64,000 nt of DNA from NCBI GenBank assembly GCA_041393395.1, contig JAWKKG010000005.1, forward strand, positions 186,001 to 250,000. Direction: 5' to 3'. Below, in pieces: positions 59,854 through 64,000 of the stretch (position 1 is its first letter; the number at the start of each line of letters is the position of its first letter). Under the pieces are notes generated by a model. It saw only the letters and a list, made by a program, of their open reading frames with translations, searched no databases and was not told where the DNA came from. The DNA is from JAGQIB01 sp041393395 (GTDB lineage: Bacteria; ARS69). The position numbers and the translations under genes were made by a program.

Positions 59854-60758
59854 GTCGTCCCCCGGAAGACGGGTCGCCGCGGCCCGAGCCGACGCCGCCG
59901 GTCGCTCCCGTGCGGGAGCTCCACCCGGCCGCCGCGCCGGCGGGCTCCGCGTGCGCCACGTGTCCCGTGCACCACGCCGGCAACCTGATCCGGCTCGGCG
60001 TGAACATGAAGAGCTGGGACTACGTCGTGGCGCTCGCGGGGAATCCGAACACGGGGAAGAGCACGGTCTTCAATGCGCTCACCGGGCTCCGCCAGCACAC
60101 GGGCAACTGGCCCGGCAAGACGGTCGCGCGCGCCGAGGGCGGGTTCTCCTACCGGGACGCACGCTACAAGCTCGTGGACCTGCCGGGCACGTACTCGCTG
60201 CTCTCCACGAGCACCGACGAGGAGATCGCCCGCGACTTCATCCTGTTCGGCCGCCCCGACGTCACTGTCGTCGTGGCCGACGCGACGCAACTGGAGCGCA
60301 ACCTCAACCTCGTGCTGCAGGTACTCGAGATCACCGATCGCGCGATCGTGTGCGTGAACCTGATCGACGAGGCCGAACGCGCGGGACTCCAGGTGGACGA
60401 GCGCGCCCTTGCGCGCGAGCTCGGGGTGCCGGTGGTTCCCACCGCGGCGCGCAGTCGCCGGGGACTCGACGAACTGCTCGCGCGCATCGCCGAGATGGCG
60501 GCGGGCGAGACGCCTACCCGGCCGCGACGAATCGAGGGCGGAAACCGCGTACTGCAACGGGCCGTCGAGGAGCTCGCCGGCGCCATCCAGCGGGACTACC
60601 CGAACCTTCCGAACGCGCGCTGGGTCGCGCTCCGACTCCTGGACGGCGACGAGCGACTCGCGCGGGCCGTCGAGTCCGGCGAGCTCGCCGATCTCGCCCG
60701 TTCGTCCACGTCGATCGCCGAACCGACCCCTTCTCCCGCGCAAGGAATCGCCTCGTGA
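59850..60758 (+). CDS. feoB: FeoB GTPase half (split FeoB, N-terminal part)
   Basis: A 302-residue protein corresponding to the cytosolic G domain of FeoB. After an N-terminal Cys pair (C35, C38 in CATCPVHH, also seen in some intact FeoBs) it has G1 GNPNTGKST (64-72), the switch-I region NWPGKTV, G3 DLPGTY, G4 NLID and a helical domain. It ends where the membrane part would begin in intact FeoB. The G domain should gate divalent-metal transport by the next gene product. The GTG start overlaps the upstream stop by four bases with AGGAGG eight bases before it. Confidence 0.88.
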   Translation: MSRPPEDGSPRPEPTPPVAPVRELHPAAAPAGSACATCPVHHAGNLIRLGVNMKSWDYVVALAGNPNTGKSTVFNALTGLRQHTGNWPGKTVARAEGGFSYRDARYKLVDLPGTYSLLSTSTDEEIARDFILFGRPDVTVVVADATQLERNLNLVLQVLEITDRAIVCVNLIDEAERAGLQVDERALARELGVPVVPTAARSRRGLDELLARIAEMAAGETPTRPRRIEGGNRVLQRAVEELAGAIQRDYPNLPNARWVALRLLDGDERLARAVESGELADLARSSTSIAEPTPSPAQGIAS

Positions 60759-62185
60759 GCCGCACCGACGACCATCACGCCATCCTCGACCTCGCGAGTC
60801 GCCTGCGCTGGAACCTCGGCGCGGACTTCGCGGACCGCGTGACCGAAGCGATCTATACCGATGCCGCCCGCATCGCGGACATCGCCGTCTCCCGGACGGA
60901 TCGCTACCGGGCGGTGACCCTGGAGCAGAAGATCGATCGACTCGTCACCAGCCGCTGGGCCGGATTCCCGATCATGGCGCTGCTGTTGACGGCGGTCTTC
61001 TACCTCACGATCACCGGTGCGAACGTGCCTTCACAGATGCTGGCGCGCGTGCTCATCGAGAAGGGCCATCCTCTCCTGCTCGGCCTCGCGAACCAGGCAG
61101 GATTCCCCTGGTGGTTGAGCGGACTCCTCATCGACGGCATCTATCTCGCGGCGGCCTGGGTCGTGAGCGTGATGCTCCCGCCCATGGCGATCTTCTTCCC
61201 CCTGTTCACGCTGCTGGAGGATCTCGGGTACCTGGCGCGCGTGTCGTTCAACCTGGATGGCCTGTTCCGCCGCGCCGGCGCGCACGGCAAGCAGGCCCTC
61301 ACCATGGCCATGGGCTGGGGCTGCAACGCGGCCGGCGTGGTCGCGACGCGCGTGATCGACAGTCCGCGCGAGCGACTCATCGCGATCCTCACGAACAACT
61401 TCGCGCTCTGCAACGGGCGCTGGCCGACCCAGATCCTGATCGCGACGATCTTCATCGGCGGCGCGGCGCCCGCCGCGCTCGCCGGGGCGGTCTCGGCGCT
61501 CTCCGTCGTGGGCGTCGCGCTGCTCGGGGTGGCGCTCACTTTCCTGTCTTCGTGGACACTGTCGCGCACCGTGCTGCGTGGCGAGCCGTCGTCGTTCAGC
61601 CTGGAGCTCCCACCCTACCGGCCGCCGCGAATCCTCCAGACCCTGTACTCCTCGCTCATCGACCGCACGCTGATCGTGCTCTGGCGCGCCGTGGTCTTCG
61701 CGGCCCCGGCCGGCGCGGCCATCTGGCTGTCCGCGAACGTCACGATCGGCGGCGTGTCGATCGCCGAGCACCTCATCGACTGGATGAACCCGTTCGGGCT
61801 GCTGCTCGGTCTGAACGGAGTGATCCTGCTCGCCTACGTCGTGGCGATTCCCGCGAACGAGATCGTGATCCCCACGGTGCTGATGCTGACCGTGCTCGTG
61901 GCCGGCGTGCACGGGGTCGGCGACGGCGCCGGCGTGATGTTCGAGCTCGACTCGAACGCGGCGCTCGGCGATCTGCTCGTGCGCGGCGGCGGCTGGACGC
62001 TGCTCACCGGAATCAACCTCATGTTGTTCAGCCTGATCCACAATCCGTGCTCGACCACGATCTACACGATCTACAAGGAGACCGGCAGCGCGAAGTGGAC
62101 GGCGCTCGCGACGCTGTTCCCGGTGGCGATGGGCTTCGCGGTGTGTTTCGTGGTCGCGCAGGTGTGGCGACTCGTCGCGGGTTAG
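60755..62185 (+). CDS. feoB: FeoB transmembrane half (split FeoB, C-terminal part)
   Basis: A 476-residue permease with a short N-terminal helical region and about eight membrane helices carrying the two FeoB Gate domains. Gate 1 reads MGWGCNAAGVVATRVID and SPRERLIAILTNNFALCNGRWPTQI. The canonical FeoB equivalents have GxGCNVPA and CSARLP, so this is the CNGR variant I associate with clostridial-type split FeoBs. Gate 2 has LIHNPCSTTIYTIYKETGS. The GTG overlaps the GTPase-half stop by four bases with AAGGA upstream, in a different frame, so the split is genuine. The likely cargo is Fe(II), but the variant gate leaves Mn(II) open. Confidence 0.88.
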   Translation: MSRTDDHHAILDLASRLRWNLGADFADRVTEAIYTDAARIADIAVSRTDRYRAVTLEQKIDRLVTSRWAGFPIMALLLTAVFYLTITGANVPSQMLARVLIEKGHPLLLGLANQAGFPWWLSGLLIDGIYLAAAWVVSVMLPPMAIFFPLFTLLEDLGYLARVSFNLDGLFRRAGAHGKQALTMAMGWGCNAAGVVATRVIDSPRERLIAILTNNFALCNGRWPTQILIATIFIGGAAPAALAGAVSALSVVGVALLGVALTFLSSWTLSRTVLRGEPSSFSLELPPYRPPRILQTLYSSLIDRTLIVLWRAVVFAAPAGAAIWLSANVTIGGVSIAEHLIDWMNPFGLLLGLNGVILLAYVVAIPANEIVIPTVLMLTVLVAGVHGVGDGAGVMFELDSNAALGDLLVRGGGWTLLTGINLMLFSLIHNPCSTTIYTIYKETGSAKWTALATLFPVAMGFAVCFVVAQVWRLVAG

Positions 62186-62252
62186 GCGTCACGCAGGTCC
62201 GGCGACTCGTCGCGGGCCAGGCGTCGACGACGAGAGCCCCCCCGAAAACAAG

Positions 62253-62289
62253 GACCCCCGCCTTCGCTGAGGCGGGGGTCTCTCTGCTC
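62253..62289. terminator. Bidirectional intrinsic terminator
   Basis: GACCCCCGCC / GGCGGGGGTC (62253-62262 with 62271-62280, 8-base loop), followed on the plus strand by TCTCTGCTC. On the minus strand the tail is CTTGTTTTC. It ends the feo-type operon at 62185 and probably also transcripts coming from 62517 or 62415 on the minus strand. Confidence 0.8.
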
Positions 62290-62340
62290 GACTGCTCGTG
62301 GTCCCGATCCCGATCTGTTCACTACCCGTTCAACTGAGAA

Positions 62341-62415
62341 CTACCAGTCGTTACGGCCGCCCCAGTTCGCGCCGGCGAGGATGGCGCCGATGACTGCGGT
62401 CCAGATCGTAATCAT
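62341..62415 (-). CDS. Possible 24-residue single-helix membrane peptide
   Basis: The minus strand reads ATG, 23 further codons and TAG. The peptide begins MITIWTAVIGAILAGAN and ends WGGRNDW, one hydrophobic helix followed by a short polar, Trp-bounded tail. AAGGGAG lies upstream, although the spacing (about 12 bases) is long. It sits 101 bases downstream of the conserved gene at 62517 and before a bidirectional terminator, so it could share that transcript. Length is too short for codon statistics. It may be real or chance. Confidence 0.35.
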   Translation of the reverse strand: MITIWTAVIGAILAGANWGGRNDW

Positions 62416-62516
62416 GTTGGCGAAAGTCTCCCTTCTTTCGGGTCTCGTCCGCACCGCTCTGCGGACGGCAAACCGCTACGCTCGGGAGTCCGCTCGACCT
62501 TCAAAAACCTCCGGGA

Positions 62517-63209
62517 TCACCCTCGAAGCGAGGGCGCGGGACCGATTTCGTATTCTACGGGTTCACGCGGGTTGAGTGTACCGAGGAATCGATTCAGAGC
62601 GTCCAGGACGGCGAAGACCGGAGCCTGGGTGGGGTCGAAGCCGACCTGGCAGCATCCGATGAGGTGACTCTCGGAGCGGCCCAGGCTTCGGTTCACGCAA
62701 ACGAGGATGACCCGCTTGTCGCCGAGCTCCTTCTCCTCGACCTCGCCGAGGGAGAAGCTGGGCTCGCCGTCCACGAGCTTCGCGATCGCGTCGAGGGTCG
62801 CCTGAGCGACCGTGCGGCGCACCTCCCAGCGGGTGCCGGGACCGGCCGCGCGGCCGGTGGTCTGGAGGCCCCGGGCGGAAAGGACGACCTCGACCTCGAG
62901 CCCCGCGGGCGCGTGGTGGAGGCTGACCCCGGACAGTGAAACACGGCCCATGCCCTGAGCGGGGGCGAGCTCCGTTTCACCGTACTGGGCGATGGAGATC
63001 TTGCGGTGGTCGATCGCGACGCCCTCCTCCGCGGCCAGGATGGCCTCGATGTCGCGGGCAATTTGCTTGGGGGACCGGCCGGATCGCGCGGTGACGTGCA
63101 CCGCCGTGATGGTCCCGTCGGGATCCGACTGGATCTCGCAGGAATTCACGTCTCTGAGCTTCACGATGTGACGCTGAGCGACAGAATACCGAGTCGACGG
63201 ACGCTCCAT
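62517..63209 (-). CDS. Conserved protein of unknown function
   Basis: A 230-residue soluble protein. The N-terminal third contains ARSGRSPKQIARDIEAIL and AIDHRKISIAQ, a pattern I recall from unannotated proteins in several phyla. The C-terminal half is built of beta-strand/helix units with conserved-looking RRTVAQATLDAIAKLVDG, VILVCVNRSLGR and HLIGCCQV, like a small nucleotide- or ligand-binding alpha/beta domain. No catalytic motif is evident. The ATG at 63209 has GGAAGGGGGG upstream; a start 11 codons earlier is possible. It is transcribed alone from the promoter at 63286. Confidence 0.6.
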   Translation of the reverse strand: MERPSTRYSVAQRHIVKLRDVNSCEIQSDPDGTITAVHVTARSGRSPKQIARDIEAILAAEEGVAIDHRKISIAQYGETELAPAQGMGRVSLSGVSLHHAPAGLEVEVVLSARGLQTTGRAAGPGTRWEVRRTVAQATLDAIAKLVDGEPSFSLGEVEEKELGDKRVILVCVNRSLGRSESHLIGCCQVGFDPTQAPVFAVLDALNRFLGTLNPREPVEYEIGPAPSLRG

Positions 63210-63285
63210 CCGTCCCCCCTTCCGAGAGAGAATGGCCCGCAAGCGGACCTCAGGCCCCAGATGCTCTGCTGAAGGCGTGCTCGCG

Positions 63286-63315
63286 ATCCTAGCAGAACCC
63301 GCCGGTGATACACAA
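63286..63315 (-). promoter_or_regulatory. Promoter of the conserved unknown gene
   Basis: On the minus strand TTGTGT and TAGGAT are 18 bases apart, placing transcription start about 70 bases before the ATG at 63209. The unusually A+T-rich stretch upstream (63310-63345) contains GATAG twice, which would favour promoter opening or regulator binding. Confidence 0.45.
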
Positions 63316-63416
63316 TCGGCTATGAGCTATCTTTGGCCTATCTGAGAGCTTGGCCTGTTCGTTTCCGGGTAACGAGCCGCCGGTCGGGACCCTGGCGGCA
63401 CGACCCTTCCCGCGGG

Positions 63417-64000
63417 CTAGCGCTGCGGCACCAGGCCGCCGTTCCACGTCCAGCCGGCGATCTTCTCGAGCCGGCGGCCCCGGGCGTCGAGCTCCTCGCG
63501 GCGGAGATCCCGGAGGCGGGCGGCCGAGAACGCCTCGACGTTGAACGACGCCGCGACCGTTCCGGCCAGCAGCGCGCGGTGCATGCCCTCGAACGAGAGA
63601 TCTCCGGTCTCCGCGAGACGGCCGACGAAACCGCCGGCGAACGTGTCGCCGGCGCCCGTGGGATCCACCACGTCTTCCACCGGGTACGCGGGCAGACGGT
63701 AGATCTCGTCCTCGCCGAGCAGAAGCACGCCGTACTCGCCGAGCTTCACCACGATGTAGCGCGGCCCCATCTCGGTGATGCGACGGGCGGCCCGGATCGG
63801 GTTCGTCTCGTCGGCGAGATCCTTCGCCTCGGCCTCGTTCAGTACGAGCACGTCCACGCGCGCGAGGAGCTTCTCGAGCTCACGACGCTTGCCGCTGATC
63901 CAGAAATTCATCGTGTCCGCGATCACGAGGCGCGGGCGCTCGACCTGGTCGAGCACGCGCATCTGCAGCACGGGGTCGATGTTCGCGAGGAACAGATACT
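63417..64000 (-). CDS. PfkB-family sugar kinase (C-terminal part; start beyond window)
   Basis: The frame is open to the window edge (the visible part reads YLFLANIDPVLQM and onward, about 193 residues), so the N-terminal half is missing. The PfkB signature 2, DPTGAGDTFAGGFVGR, contains the catalytic-base Asp of G-A-G-D, and NEAEAKDLADETNP is the usual family segment before it. PfkB enzymes phosphorylate sugars or nucleosides with ATP; the substrate is not evident. A spacer of about 207 bases separates it from the next gene on the same strand. Confidence 0.85.
   Translation of the reverse strand, partial: YLFLANIDPVLQMRVLDQVERPRLVIADTMNFWISGKRRELEKLLARVDVLVLNEAEAKDLADETNPIRAARRITEMGPRYIVVKLGEYGVLLLGEDEIYRLPAYPVEDVVDPTGAGDTFAGGFVGRLAETGDLSFEGMHRALLAGTVAASFNVEAFSAARLRDLRREELDARGRRLEKIAGWTWNGGLVPQR

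Noticed and set aside
60740..60775. A sequencing frameshift creating the two FeoB halves
   Set aside because: The second half has its own GTG with AAGGA upstream and the same GTGA overlap seen at many other junctions here. Split FeoBs with this gate type are known.
1..64000. CRISPR arrays, tRNA/rRNA genes, insertion sequences, prophage, attachment sites
   Set aside because: I looked in all spacers over 100 bases. There are no regularly spaced direct repeats, no cloverleaf sequences and no transposase or integrase motifs.

Overview
This GC-rich window (roughly two-thirds G+C by eye) carries about 50 protein genes on one chromosome segment. I see no rRNA, tRNA, CRISPR array, insertion sequence or phage gene. 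It looks like ordinary chromosome of a Gram-negative, rod-shaped bacterium. The evidence is a full mre/mrd/rod wall-elongation operon, lgt and lnt for lipoproteins, two predicted outer-membrane barrels ending in aromatic residues, and several secreted proteins. Five secreted proteins end in the same FlgD/Ig-like domain (PNPF ... GVYF ... R-K-x-V), a type common in the FCB group and candidate phyla such as Eisenbacteria. An archaeal-type phosphoglycerate mutase and frequent GTG/TTG starts fit that too. The phylum assignment is an inference.

Layout. 1-1549: end of a multi-pass membrane protein. 9702-1536 (minus): surface-polysaccharide operon (wecB, deacetylase/glycosyltransferase fusion, DegT aminotransferase, Gfo/Idh/MocA dehydrogenase, hexapeptide acyltransferase, FAD enzyme, polysaccharide deacetylase). 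18447-9881 (minus): mreB-mreC-mreD-mrdA-rodA-lgt-aroE followed by an ECF-type sigma factor and a membrane anti-sigma-like protein. 18760-19572 (plus): Tat-exported ankyrin-like protein. 29284-19597 (minus): one compact run of ecfT, truA, transaldolase, S1C protease, purB, purL, purQ, a double PurS-like protein and purF. 29518-31404 (plus): secreted protein. 36365-31547 (minus): apgM-lnt-speA. 36489-44518: secreted propeller and peptidase proteins, an outer-membrane protein and an asparaginase. 47223-44522 (minus): a sigma-54 enhancer-binding protein and rmuC. 47472-52043 (plus): an RND transporter fused to a LolA-like domain, a porin and a small DUF2892-like protein, behind a near-perfect -24/-12 promoter. 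52294-54045 (plus): secreted FG-GAP protein. 57822-54128 (minus): HD-GYP protein, purM and a second sigma-54 activator. 58124-62185 (plus): metal-uptake operon (DtxR-type regulator, membrane-anchored DtxR-FeoA fusion, FeoB split into two genes). 62341-64000 (minus): a possible 24-residue membrane peptide, a conserved unknown protein and a PfkB kinase cut by the window edge.

Most neighbouring genes in a run overlap by exactly four bases (ATGA/GTGA) or lie within about 40 bases, so translation is probably coupled. The two systems I find most unusual are (1) the self-contained sigma-54 unit, with enhancer-binding protein, GTTGC palindromes, -24/-12 promoter and transporter-LolA fusion, and (2) the metal-uptake operon, in which FeoA exists only as a fusion to a membrane-tethered DtxR-like protein and FeoB is split, with an atypical gate motif.
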